Shown here: one piece after another, positions 8,921 through 18,627 of the stretch | Position numbering within the stretch: position 1 is the first letter of the stretch | Layout of the letters: each line of letters opens with the position of its first letter | Assembly (NCBI GenBank): GCA_947593515.1 | Contig: CANQDQ010000006.1 | Location: 1 to 64,000, forward strand | DNA from: an uncultured Bacteroidales bacterium | Lineage (GTDB): Bacteria; Bacteroidota; Bacteroidia; Bacteroidales; UBA11471 | Direction: 5' to 3' | DNA: 64,000 nucleotides | Program-made: the position numbers and the translations under genes | Notes under the pieces: generated by a model | The model's input: the letters and a program-made list of their open reading frames with translations, nothing else | What the model was told of the DNA's origin: nothing | Database searches by the model: none

Positions 8921-9550
8921 CTATTTTCGACCGAAATCGGCGGGGACTTCGCCCCACTCGCGGGTTTCCCATTTGACGATGCGGTTGGCATACGTGTTTT
9001 CGCGCAGCCATTTTTCGGCACGGGCTATGAGGTCGAACACGGGAGCATTGCGGTCGGTATGCGCCAATTTCGTTTTGCACTGCTTCGCCCGCACCCACGC
9101 TATGGCGTTGCGGCTGTCGGAGCAGACGGTCATGTCGCTGCCTTTCTTTTTCAGAAGAGCCAACGCGTGCACCAACGCCAAAAATTCGCCGACATTGTTC
9201 GTGCCGTCGGCAAACGGTCCTATCCGGAATATCTCCTGCCCCGTGCGCACATACACGCCGCGATATTCCATCGTTCCGGGATTGCCGAGGCAGGAGGCAT
9301 CGACCGCCAGCGTATCGAGTACCCATTCGGGTATTTTCGCGGCAGCGGCACGGGCAGACGTTTCGGCCTTCGGTTTCGCAGAATATGCGGTGTAGCCGTT
9401 TTCGAACGCCGCTTCCGCCTCTTCTTTCGTGGAAAAACTTTTATATTTTGCCGAAGGATAGTTTTTTACCTGCAAGCGACACTCCGTCCACGAAGTATAA
9501 ATGCCCGGCGAAACGCCTTCCCATACCACGTAATATTTCGGTTTATCCAT
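8921..9550 (-). CDS. rnhA: Ribonuclease H with N-terminal viroplasmin domain
   Basis: KPKYYVVWEGVSPGIYTSWTECRLQVKNYPSAKYKSFST viroplasmin signature; RNase H acidic residues in VDASCLGNPG / NNVGEFLALVHAL / VCSDSRNAI. Confidence 0.88.
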   Translation of the reverse strand: MDKPKYYVVWEGVSPGIYTSWTECRLQVKNYPSAKYKSFSTKEEAEAAFENGYTAYSAKPKAETSARAAAAKIPEWVLDTLAVDASCLGNPGTMEYRGVYVRTGQEIFRIGPFADGTNNVGEFLALVHALALLKKKGSDMTVCSDSRNAIAWVRAKQCKTKLAHTDRNAPVFDLIARAEKWLRENTYANRIVKWETREWGEVPADFGRK

Positions 9551-9589
9551 GCCTGTAAAAAATTTTATGCACAAAAGTAAGGATATTTA

Positions 9590-9619
9590 TTGACTTCTGC
9601 GCAAAAAATCCTATTTTTG
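9590..9619 (+). promoter_or_regulatory. Putative promoter of aroK (TTG-N19-TATTTTTG)
   Basis: -33/-7 elements with Bacteroidota spacing. Confidence 0.5.
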
Positions 9620-9652
9620 CCGTGCTATATCGAAAGCATCGACAGGGATAAC

Positions 9653-10195
9653 ATGAAACGTATTTTTCTGATCGGATATATGGGGGCGGGCAAAAGTACG
9701 CTCGGCAAAACGCTGGCGCGAAAACTCAACGTCGGCTTCATCGACCTCGACCGCTATATCGAGTGCCGCCTCCACAAAACAATTCCCGAAATTTTTTCGG
9801 AAAGCGGAGAAAGCTCGTTTCGTGTTCTCGAAAAAAATCTGCTGCACGAAGTGTGCGATTTCGAAAACGTAGTCATCGCCGGCGGCGGCGGAACGCCTTG
9901 TTTCTTCGACAACATCGACTACATAAACACGCACACGACCTGCGTCTATCTGCAAACTTCGGTCGATGAACTGTTTGAACGGCTGAAAAAATACCGGGAC
10001 TCACGCCCCCTGCTGCAAAACAAAAACGACGAAGAATTGCACGCATTCATCGAAAAAAATCTCTCTTCGCGAGAGAATTTCTATAAACAAGCTGCCATAC
10101 ATTTCGACACGGGAAGATTAGCAACCGCGCAAGAAATAACGGCAAGAACCGAGCAACTGGCTCAAATTATTTTCAAGAAAAACGACAATAAGTAA
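9653..10195 (+). CDS. aroK: Shikimate kinase
   Basis: MKRIFLIGYMGAGKSTLGKTLARKLNVGFIDLDRYIE Walker A; start trimmed from the ORF track. Confidence 0.92.
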   Translation: MKRIFLIGYMGAGKSTLGKTLARKLNVGFIDLDRYIECRLHKTIPEIFSESGESSFRVLEKNLLHEVCDFENVVIAGGGGTPCFFDNIDYINTHTTCVYLQTSVDELFERLKKYRDSRPLLQNKNDEELHAFIEKNLSSRENFYKQAAIHFDTGRLATAQEITARTEQLAQIIFKKNDNK

Positions 10196-10290
10196 GTTTT
10201 TTCTTCCTTTTATTGTCAAAATGTCGATTTTTTATTTTCTTTGCCCCGTCCAAAAATAAAAGCCATTCCACACATATTAAAACAGGCATT

Positions 10291-12138
10291 ATGTCAGAAG
10301 AAACAAAAGTGAATGTATTGGAAAAAGTGGTCGTCCGCTTCTCCGGCGACTCCGGCGACGGTATGCAGCTTGCCGGCAACCTTTTCTCCAACCTCTCCGC
10401 CGCTATCGGGAACGAAATTTCGACTTTTCCCGATTATCCGGCAGAAATTCGCGCCCCGCAAGGAACGTTGGGCGGCGTATCGGGATTTCAAGTGCACATC
10501 GGGAAAGGCGTCTATACGCCCGGCGACAAAGCCGACGTACTCGTCGCCATGAATCCCGCCGCACTCAAAACCAACATCAAGTACGTGAAACCGACGGGCA
10601 TCGTGATTTTCGATACCGACTCTTTCCAGAAAAGCGACCTCGAAAAAGCGGCATTCGCCACAGACGACCCGTTCAAGGAGCTGGGCATCGTGCAACAGCT
10701 CGTACCCGTCGCCATCTCGTCGATGGTCAAAGATTCGCTGACAGATTCGGGGCTCGACATCAAAGCCGCTCTGCGCTGCAAAAATATGTTCGCGCTCGGA
10801 CTCGTATGCTGGCTCTTCGACCGTCCGCTCGACCAAGCCGAACACCTGCTTCACAATAAATTCGCCAAGAAGCCGTCGGTACTCGAAGCCAACGTCAAAG
10901 CCATGACCGACGGCTACAACTACGGACACAACATTCATGCCTCCGTATCGACCTGCCGCATCGAAACCGCCAACGTGAAAAAAGGCATATACACCGACAT
11001 CACCGGCAACCGCGCAACGGCTTACGGACTCATCGCTGCATCGGAAAAGTCGGGTCGTCCGCTTTTCCTCGGCAGTTACCCCATCACCCCCGCCAGCGAC
11101 ATTCTGCACGAACTCGCCAAACGGAAAGACCTCGGCGTGAAAGTGGTGCAGGCAGAAGATGAAATTTCGGGCATTTGCACCGCTATCGGCGCTAGCTTTG
11201 CCGGCAATTTGGCAGCGACTTCCACCTCGGGACCCGGTCTTGCGCTGAAAAGCGAAGCCATCGGTCTCGCCGTTATGGCGGAGCTGCCGTTAGTGGTCAT
11301 CGACGTACAACGGGGCGGCCCCTCCACCGGTCTGCCCACCAAGTCGGAACAAACCGACCTGCTCCAAGCGCTCTACGGACGCAACGGCGAATCGCCTGCC
11401 GTCGTGCTGGCGGCCTCCACGCCGACAAACTGCTTCGACATGGCTTTCGAAGCGGCAAAAATAGCCCTCGAACACATGACGCCGGTAATCCTGCTCACCG
11501 ACGCTTTCATTGCCAACGGCTCGTCGGCATGGCGCATTCCCGACATGAACGAATATCCCGACATCAAACCCAACTACGTGAAGCCGGAAATGCTCGCCGA
11601 CAACTGGAAACCTTACAAACGCGACCCCGAAACATTCGTCCGCTACTGGGCGATACCGGGCACGGAAGGATTTATGCACCGTCTCGGCGGTCTTGAAAAA
11701 GATTGCACGACGAGCGCCATATCCACCGACCCTGCCAACCACCAGAAAATGACGAACCTGCGGCAGGCGAAAATAGATTACATCGCCACGTGCATTCCCA
11801 AGCTCAACGTACAGGGAAATCCAGATGCCGACCTGCTCGTCGTAGGCTGGGGCGGTACATACGGACACCTCTATTCCGCCGTCAGCGAACTGAATGCCGA
11901 AGGCAAGGCCGTCGCTCTTGCGCATTTCAACTACATTAACCCGCTGCCCGCCAATACCGCCGACGTGCTGAAATGCTACAAAAAAGTGGTCGTTTGCGAG
12001 CAAAACAACGGACAATTCGCCACGCAGCTGCTCTCGAAAGTACCCGGACTCTCCGTTTCGCGATTCAACCGCGTACAGGGACAGCCGTTCATGGTGAGCG
12101 AACTGAAAGAGCATTTCATCAAACTTATGGAGGAATAG
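10291..12138 (+). CDS. korA: 2-oxoacid:acceptor oxidoreductase subunit alpha (gamma-alpha fusion)
   Basis: VVVRFSGDSGDGMQLAGNLFS...GSYPITPASDILHELAK. Confidence 0.9.
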   Translation: MSEETKVNVLEKVVVRFSGDSGDGMQLAGNLFSNLSAAIGNEISTFPDYPAEIRAPQGTLGGVSGFQVHIGKGVYTPGDKADVLVAMNPAALKTNIKYVKPTGIVIFDTDSFQKSDLEKAAFATDDPFKELGIVQQLVPVAISSMVKDSLTDSGLDIKAALRCKNMFALGLVCWLFDRPLDQAEHLLHNKFAKKPSVLEANVKAMTDGYNYGHNIHASVSTCRIETANVKKGIYTDITGNRATAYGLIAASEKSGRPLFLGSYPITPASDILHELAKRKDLGVKVVQAEDEISGICTAIGASFAGNLAATSTSGPGLALKSEAIGLAVMAELPLVVIDVQRGGPSTGLPTKSEQTDLLQALYGRNGESPAVVLAASTPTNCFDMAFEAAKIALEHMTPVILLTDAFIANGSSAWRIPDMNEYPDIKPNYVKPEMLADNWKPYKRDPETFVRYWAIPGTEGFMHRLGGLEKDCTTSAISTDPANHQKMTNLRQAKIDYIATCIPKLNVQGNPDADLLVVGWGGTYGHLYSAVSELNAEGKAVALAHFNYINPLPANTADVLKCYKKVVVCEQNNGQFATQLLSKVPGLSVSRFNRVQGQPFMVSELKEHFIKLMEE

Positions 12139-12142
12139 AGCA

Positions 12143-13156
12143 ATGGACAACAAAGTATATACAGCCAAAGATTATAAAAGCGACCAATATGTGCGCTGGT
12201 GTCCGGGTTGCGGCGACCACGCCGTCGTAAACACGCTGCAAAAGGCAATGGCGGAGCTGGGAATACCCCCGCACCGGATAGCCGTCATATCGGGTATCGG
12301 CTGCTCCTCGCGCCTGCCCTACTACATGAACACCTACGGATTCCACACCATTCACGGGCGCGCTGCCGCCATCGCCACGGGCGTGAAAACCGCCAACCCC
12401 GAACTGACCGTATGGCAGGTGAGCGGCGACGGCGACTGCCTCGCTATCGGCGGTAACCATTTCATTCACGCCCTGCGCCGGAACATCGACCTCAACATTT
12501 TGCTGCTGAACAACAAAATCTACGGACTGACCAAAGGGCAATACTCCCCGACGAGCGACCGCGGAGCCATTACGAAATCGTCGCCCTACGGTACGGTGGA
12601 AGACCCGTTCGTACCGGCTGAACTGACCTTCGGCGCACGCGGACACTTCTTTGCCCGCTCTATCGACGTCGACCTCGAAGTCGCCAAAGAGTGCATGGTG
12701 GCTGCCGGACGCCACAAAGGCGCCGCCGTCGTGGAGATTCTGCAAAACTGCGTCATCTTCAACGACAAGATTCACAGCTTCGTCGCCGACAAGGAATTTC
12801 GTGCCGACCGCACCATTCACCTGCAACAGGGCAAGAAAATGATTTTCGGCAAGAACAACGACAAAGGTCTCGTGCTCGACGGCTACACGCTCAAAGCCGT
12901 AACCATCGGCGAAAACGGCGTAACCCTCGACGATATTCTCACCCACGACGCCACAACGCCCGACAACTTCCTGCACCAGCGTCTGGCAATGATGGACGGA
13001 CATGAACTGCCGCTGGCTGTCGGCGTGATACGTGCGGTGGAATTTCCGACATACGACCGCGAAGTCGAAGCACAAATCGAATCGATACGTTCGAAAAATC
13101 CGACGAAAACGCTGCGGGAACTTCTGCTCTCCGGCGAAACGTGGGAAGTGAAATAA
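12143..13156 (+). CDS. korB: 2-oxoacid:ferredoxin oxidoreductase subunit beta
   Basis: RWCPGCGDHAVVNTLQKAM...GIGCSSRLPYYMNTYGFHTIHGRA; TPP-binding GDGDCLAIGGNH. Confidence 0.92.
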   Translation: MDNKVYTAKDYKSDQYVRWCPGCGDHAVVNTLQKAMAELGIPPHRIAVISGIGCSSRLPYYMNTYGFHTIHGRAAAIATGVKTANPELTVWQVSGDGDCLAIGGNHFIHALRRNIDLNILLLNNKIYGLTKGQYSPTSDRGAITKSSPYGTVEDPFVPAELTFGARGHFFARSIDVDLEVAKECMVAAGRHKGAAVVEILQNCVIFNDKIHSFVADKEFRADRTIHLQQGKKMIFGKNNDKGLVLDGYTLKAVTIGENGVTLDDILTHDATTPDNFLHQRLAMMDGHELPLAVGVIRAVEFPTYDREVEAQIESIRSKNPTKTLRELLLSGETWEVK

Positions 13157-13172
13157 GAAACGTCCTTTCATA

Positions 13173-13208
13173 AAAAAGGGGAACGCAACAAACGGCGTTC
13201 CCCTTTTT
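13173..13208. terminator. Bidirectional terminator between korB and the M16 peptidase
   Basis: AAAAAGGGGAACGC...GCGTTCCCCTTTTT. Confidence 0.8.
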
Positions 13209-13221
13209 CGTATCGTTGCTT

Positions 13222-14448
13222 TTACTTATAAATAAGCGTTGAAAGTGCGGATTCATCGAAAATTTCGTTCGCGACCTCCAACAGTTGCGACGCCGTTACC
13301 GCTTCGATGCGGGCGATGGATTCCTCCAACGATTCGTATTTGCCGTATCGCAAAAAAGATTTTCCCATGCCCAACGCCGTCGTCTCGTTGCTCTCCGTAC
13401 CGATAGCCATTTGTCCGATAAGCTGCCGCTTGGCATTTGCCAGCTGCATGACAGTAAGCACATTTTCCCGCAAACGGCGCAACTCCCGATGCAAAATTTC
13501 CAGACAAGCCTCCGTCTTTGACGGGTCGGTGCCGAAATAGACGGCAAAGACGCCCGTATCGGTATAATTCGTTACCGACGATTCCACCGTATAAACGTAG
13601 CCTTTCCTTTCACGCAGTGCCACATTGAGACGGCTGTTCATGCCGGGACCGCCGAGCAGATTGTTCAACAGAAACAGGGCGAAACGCCGCTCGTCGAACA
13701 AATGGCAGGCTCGGCTACCCACCAAGGCGTGCGCCTGATGCGTATCGATGCGCCGCGTCTTCGTAAACGGAGTGAAACCGGCGGGGGCAGTACGGACGAG
13801 CGGCACGCCGGCTGCATCGTCGGCATCGCCCATATAACGGTTCAAAGTCGATAAAACGCGATGAAACGGCACGGCGCCCAGAAAGAAAAAGACCAGCCTC
13901 GACGGAATGTAATGCTGCTGCAAAAAGCGTCGTCCCGTTTCCGACGTAAAAGAGGCAAGTGTTTTCTTGTTTCCCAAAATAGGGTGCCCCAGTGCGTGCG
14001 TAGGGAAAAGCAAATCCTCGAATTCATCATATATCGCCTCTGCCGGCGTGTCCTTGTAGGAATTTATTTCGTCGAGTATCACCTCTTTTTCGCGGACGAT
14101 TTCCGGCTCGGGAAACTGCGAATGGCGTATCAAGTCTGCCATCAACTCCACCGCCCGCGACAGATGTTCATTCAGAAAAACGGAATACACGACCGTTTCT
14201 TCTTTCGTCGTATAGGCATTCAATTCGCCGCCGACATTCTCCATACGGTTGAGAATGTGCCACGAGCGGCGCCGCTCCGTGCCTTTGAACAAAAGATGCT
14301 CCACGAAGTGCGCCAAGCCCTCCTCGCCCTTTTTTTCGTCGCGCGTCCCGGCATCGACGACAAATCCGGCATACGAAACCGCCGTAGTGCCTTGCCTATA
14401 AATGATACGCAAACCGTTCGGCAATGTATATGTCTGACAATCGATCAT
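13222..14448 (-). CDS. M16 family zinc peptidase (insulinase-like)
   Basis: HFVEHLLFKGTERR (HxxEH) motif; start chosen at MIDCQTYTLPNGLR. Confidence 0.9.
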   Translation of the reverse strand: MIDCQTYTLPNGLRIIYRQGTTAVSYAGFVVDAGTRDEKKGEEGLAHFVEHLLFKGTERRRSWHILNRMENVGGELNAYTTKEETVVYSVFLNEHLSRAVELMADLIRHSQFPEPEIVREKEVILDEINSYKDTPAEAIYDEFEDLLFPTHALGHPILGNKKTLASFTSETGRRFLQQHYIPSRLVFFFLGAVPFHRVLSTLNRYMGDADDAAGVPLVRTAPAGFTPFTKTRRIDTHQAHALVGSRACHLFDERRFALFLLNNLLGGPGMNSRLNVALRERKGYVYTVESSVTNYTDTGVFAVYFGTDPSKTEACLEILHRELRRLRENVLTVMQLANAKRQLIGQMAIGTESNETTALGMGKSFLRYGKYESLEESIARIEAVTASQLLEVANEIFDESALSTLIYK

Positions 14449-14595
14449 TCCTTTTCTCTGTTTTTCGGCGGCAAAAATACGACAAAAACCGCGCATCGAA
14501 AAGAAAAGCGCGGTTTACTGCAATAAAATGGCGGAAAATGAATCGCGTATCGGAAAGATTCCGTATCTTCGTAACGTCATACAAGAACAACCGAC

Positions 14596-15219
14596 ATGAC
14601 TTCGACGGTAAACATACAATCCATTCTGCAACAGGAAGCACAAGCGATATTGAACATTCCCGTGAACGACCAGTTCGACAAAGCAATCGCACTCATCACG
14701 GAACAGGTGCACCGCAAAAAAGGCAAACTCGTAACCAGCGGTATGGGGAAAGCGGGACAAATAGCCATGAACATCGCTACCACCTTCTGCTCCACCGGTA
14801 CGCCTGCCGTATTTCTGCACCCGAGTGAAGCGCAGCACGGCGACTTGGGCATCTTGCAGGAAAACGACATCATGCTGGTCATTTCCAATTCGGGAAAAAC
14901 GCGCGAAATACTCGAACTTCTCACACTGGCAAAGCGTTTATATCCCGACCTGCTGTTCATCGTCATTACCGGCAACGACCGCAGCGAGCTGGCGCAAAAA
15001 GCCGACGTATGCCTCTACACCGGAGCTCCCGCCGAAGTGTGCCCGCTCGGACTTACTCCCACCACCTCCACCACCATGATGACCGTCATAGGCGACATAC
15101 TGGTGGTCGGCGTCATGCAGACGACCGGATTCGACGCCGCCCAATACGCCCTGCGGCACCATGGCGGCTATTTGGGACAACGCTCCCGCCAACAATGCCA
15201 AAAAGACCCGAAAGAATAA
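14596..15219 (+). CDS. SIS domain sugar-phosphate isomerase (arabinose-5-phosphate isomerase-like, no CBS domains)
   Basis: KLVTSGMGKAGQIAMNIATTFCSTGTPAVFLHPSEAQHGDLGIL. Confidence 0.85.
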   Translation: MTSTVNIQSILQQEAQAILNIPVNDQFDKAIALITEQVHRKKGKLVTSGMGKAGQIAMNIATTFCSTGTPAVFLHPSEAQHGDLGILQENDIMLVISNSGKTREILELLTLAKRLYPDLLFIVITGNDRSELAQKADVCLYTGAPAEVCPLGLTPTTSTTMMTVIGDILVVGVMQTTGFDAAQYALRHHGGYLGQRSRQQCQKDPKE

Positions 15220-15223
15220 GAAT

Positions 15224-16153
15224 ATGCGTAAAGTCATCGGCATCGGAGAAACTATCTTCGACATCATCTTCAAAAACAATGTTCCGACCCGTGCAGTGCC
15301 GGGCGGCTCGACGTTCAACAGCATGATTACGCTCGGACGCATGGGCGTTCCCGTGCACTTCATCACGGAAGTGGGCAACGACAAAATCGGGAACATGATT
15401 CTCGACTTCATGCGCGACAACAACCTGACGACCGAAAATGTCGATGTTTTCGACGACGGGCGCGCCCAATCGCCGGTATCGCTGGCGTTCCTCAACGATG
15501 AAAACGATGCCCAATACGCATTCTATCAGCAATATCCGGAAAAACGGCTCGATTTTGTATGGCCTATCGTTGAAGCCGGCGACCTGCTTATTTTCGGTTC
15601 GTATCACGCCGTCAATCCGCAACTGCGCGACAAAATGACCGAATTTCTCTCCTACGCCCGCGACCAAAAAGCCATCATCTACTACGACGTGAATTTCCGA
15701 AAGACGTATGCCCACGAGGCGATGCGCGTCATGCCGGCATTCCTCGAAAATCTCGAATATGCCGACATCGTTCGCGGTTCGGGCGAAGACTTCGAGACGC
15801 TGCTCAAAGAGAGTTCCCCCGAACGTATCTACCGCAACCACATCTCTTTCTACACGCCGAATTTCATTTTCACCGACGGTGGAAAAGGCGTTGACATTTT
15901 CTGTAATGCCGGCAGCCGACACATCGACATACCCCCGATAAAGACAGTCAGCACCATCGGAGCCGGAGATAATTTTAACGCAGGTACACTTTTCGGATTG
16001 CTGCTTGAAAACGTATCGCGCGACGAGTTGAACAACCTGTCGCTCGCCCGTTGGTGCGAAATCATAAAGCACGGAATTGCTTTTGCATCAGAGGTTTGCC
16101 AATCATACGACAATTACGTTTCCAAAGAATTTGCGGCTACTTATCCGCGATAA
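15224..16153 (+). CDS. PfkB family carbohydrate kinase
   Basis: VIGIGETIFDII...PGGSTFNSMITLGRMG...TIGAGDNFNAG. Confidence 0.9.
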   Translation: MRKVIGIGETIFDIIFKNNVPTRAVPGGSTFNSMITLGRMGVPVHFITEVGNDKIGNMILDFMRDNNLTTENVDVFDDGRAQSPVSLAFLNDENDAQYAFYQQYPEKRLDFVWPIVEAGDLLIFGSYHAVNPQLRDKMTEFLSYARDQKAIIYYDVNFRKTYAHEAMRVMPAFLENLEYADIVRGSGEDFETLLKESSPERIYRNHISFYTPNFIFTDGGKGVDIFCNAGSRHIDIPPIKTVSTIGAGDNFNAGTLFGLLLENVSRDELNNLSLARWCEIIKHGIAFASEVCQSYDNYVSKEFAATYPR

Positions 16154-16193
16154 AACCGGCGTTTGGAAATCTTTATCCGAACTAATATTCCTT

Positions 16194-16215
16194 AAAGGAA
16201 TTAAAGTTCCTTTTT
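16194..16215 (+). terminator. Possible weak intrinsic terminator after the PfkB kinase
   Basis: AAAGGAA-TTAAAG-TTCCTTTTT. Confidence 0.4.
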
Positions 16216-16257
16216 CGGAAAAAAGAAATTTCTATTTTTGCTTTCAGGAAAATAGAA

Positions 16258-17313
16258 ATGAAACATACGTCGAATTTTTGGCCTTTTTTTATCGCACTCT
16301 CGTTGGCGGCTTGCTCTTCGCAACCCGAGATAGAAACGATATGCGAGGATTTGGGAGAGAGCCATTACCTTATCAAATGGGACGTCCTGCCCGAAACGAA
16401 AGGCAGCGTAAAAATATTCGTATCTTCCGACCCCGAAAATTTCACGGCACGCGAACCGATAACGCAAGTCCCTATTTCCGACAAAATCTGCGAATTGCAA
16501 CTCGGCGGCAAACCGTGTTCCCGTCCCTACTTTCTGCTGCGATTCAATCGCCGGTACGACCGCATTGTCGCCGCGCGCACACCCTATAAAATAGAAGGCA
16601 ACTTCCGCGATATCGGCGGCTACAAAACCGCTGCGGGAAAAGCCGTGCGGTGGGGAGCCGTATTCCGCACGGGCGTCATACCCCCGCTCGACAAGGAAGG
16701 ATTGCGAAAATTCCAAAGTCTGCATATCTGCACATGGATCGACTTCCGCGACTCCACCCGCTACATCGAACCCGACTCCGCACTATGTCTCAAACAGATA
16801 CATCACCTGCCTATCAACCTCATTACATCGAGCAGCATTTATGAACAACTCGGCAACGAAACACTGCGACGAGGCGATGCCAACATCTTCATGCAAGACC
16901 TCTTCATGGACCTCATCGAAAAAGGAAAACCGATTTATCGGGAAATGTTCCGACTGTTGAGTGAAAAAGAGAACTATCCCGTCGTTCTTTGCGACAAATA
17001 CGGAAAAGATTATGTAGGCTTCGCCACCGCTCTGATACTCTCCGCGCTCGACATTCCGGAAGAAACGATATACCGCGATTTCCTCCTCAGCAACCGGCAC
17101 CTCGACCGCAAAGCCATTCGCATCGACAGCAACGAAAGCACCACCGACACGCAAGAGGCAGCCACCGCCCTGATGACCACCCAGAAACAACAGCTCTCCT
17201 GCGCCATGCAGCGCATCAAAAAACAGTATGGCAGCATACAAAACTATTTGCAGGAAGAATTAGACCTTACCCCCGCCAAACAACACGAATTGCAAGCAAT
17301 TCTATTGTATTGA
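16258..17313 (+). CDS. Tyrosine-phosphatase-family lipoprotein, active site apparently degenerate
   Basis: LAACSS lipobox; GNFRDIGGYKTAAGKAVRWGAVFRTG; P-loop region reads VLCDKYGKDYVGFATAL rather than HCTAGKDRTG. Confidence 0.75.
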   Translation: MKHTSNFWPFFIALSLAACSSQPEIETICEDLGESHYLIKWDVLPETKGSVKIFVSSDPENFTAREPITQVPISDKICELQLGGKPCSRPYFLLRFNRRYDRIVAARTPYKIEGNFRDIGGYKTAAGKAVRWGAVFRTGVIPPLDKEGLRKFQSLHICTWIDFRDSTRYIEPDSALCLKQIHHLPINLITSSSIYEQLGNETLRRGDANIFMQDLFMDLIEKGKPIYREMFRLLSEKENYPVVLCDKYGKDYVGFATALILSALDIPEETIYRDFLLSNRHLDRKAIRIDSNESTTDTQEAATALMTTQKQQLSCAMQRIKKQYGSIQNYLQEELDLTPAKQHELQAILLY

Positions 17314-17385
17314 TTTCTTTATTTTTCCCACTAAACCTTTTTTTATTTATATAAATATATTATCTTTGCGTCAAATGTAAAATCT

Positions 17386-18096
17386 ATGGCGCAGCACTCT
17401 TTATCCATCATTATTCCTGCCTATAATGAGGAACAGACTATTCGCAAACTCTTGGATAAAGTATGTGCCGTTACCTTAATCGAAGGCATATCAAAAGAAA
17501 TTCTCGTCATCGACGACGGCTCGTCCGATTCCACAAATGACATTGTAGCAGAATACATTTCATCTCTCGGCGTCAAAAATATACGACTTATCTCACAAGA
17601 AAGGAATCAAGGGAAAGGCGCCGCGCTACGGAAAGGAATCGAGGTCGCTACGGGCGATTTCATCATCATACAAGACGCCGACCTCGAATACGACCCCGAA
17701 GATTACAATCTGCTGTTGCCACACCTGCTCAATGGTGAAAAAGTCGTTTATGGTTCGCGCTTCCTGCGGAAAGAAAACAAACATTCATATCAAAGTTTTT
17801 ACTACGGAGGGCTGTTGGTTACATTTTTTACCAACTTGCTGTTTTTACAAAAATTGACAGACGAGCCCACCTGCTATAAAGCCTTTGAAACGAATTTTCT
17901 CAAATCTATTCCGTTGAAGTGTACCGGATTCGAGTTTTGCCCCGAAGTAACGGCTAAAACCGCCAAAAAAGGAATCAAAATAAAAGAAGTGCCCATACAT
18001 TACTATCCCCGAAGCATCGAACAGGGAAAGAAAATAAAATGGACGGACGGACTCGATGCCTTGTGGACTTTGCTGAAATACCGCATTATCGATTAA
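17386..18096 (+). CDS. GT2 family glycosyltransferase (polyprenyl-phosphate hexose synthase-like)
   Basis: LSIIIPAYNEEQTIRKLLDKV...VIDDGSSDST...QDADLEYDPEDY. Confidence 0.9.
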   Translation: MAQHSLSIIIPAYNEEQTIRKLLDKVCAVTLIEGISKEILVIDDGSSDSTNDIVAEYISSLGVKNIRLISQERNQGKGAALRKGIEVATGDFIIIQDADLEYDPEDYNLLLPHLLNGEKVVYGSRFLRKENKHSYQSFYYGGLLVTFFTNLLFLQKLTDEPTCYKAFETNFLKSIPLKCTGFEFCPEVTAKTAKKGIKIKEVPIHYYPRSIEQGKKIKWTDGLDALWTLLKYRIID

Positions 18097-18098
18097 AT

Positions 18099-18620
18099 AT
18101 GAAAAAAAACAAACAACCGACCTCCTATAAATACCGCTCTTGGATATTGAAAAACATCCTTGCCGGTGGAATATTCTTGTTCCTCATTGCCCAAATCGTG
18201 GGAAAACAACCATCATACAACTGGGTATATAAAAGTTTGCTCAAAGGCAATATGGAACTTATAAAAAAATATCCGAATCTTCCTCTCGATAAACGTTATG
18301 AAATGAAACTCGGTTTCAGTTATACCTATTTGGATTATCTTAAAAAGAAAACGCCCGAAGATGCGGTTATCCTCTATCCCGATGGCGAACAATTTTTTCC
18401 GAAAGGCAAAAAAAGTCCGTTTGAAGGAGATGTTGCCAATAAATTGTGGGCTTTACGATTTCTTTATCCCCGTAAAATAATTTCTGCAAAAGAGGCGGAA
18501 ACGTCTATTTACAAAGACGACATCACGCATATTGCTATTGTCAATGGTTCGGGCTTTGAATACATAAATTATACAGGGGAACATTTTGAACACGGAATAT
18601 TACCGATAAAAACAAAATAA
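18099..18620 (+). CDS. Hypothetical single-pass membrane-anchored protein
   Basis: N-terminal hydrophobic segment ILKNILAGGIFLFLIAQIVG, then a hydrophilic domain; between two glycosyltransferase-like genes. Confidence 0.6.
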   Translation: MKKNKQPTSYKYRSWILKNILAGGIFLFLIAQIVGKQPSYNWVYKSLLKGNMELIKKYPNLPLDKRYEMKLGFSYTYLDYLKKKTPEDAVILYPDGEQFFPKGKKSPFEGDVANKLWALRFLYPRKIISAKEAETSIYKDDITHIAIVNGSGFEYINYTGEHFEHGILPIKTK

Positions 18621-18627
18621 AAACGAC

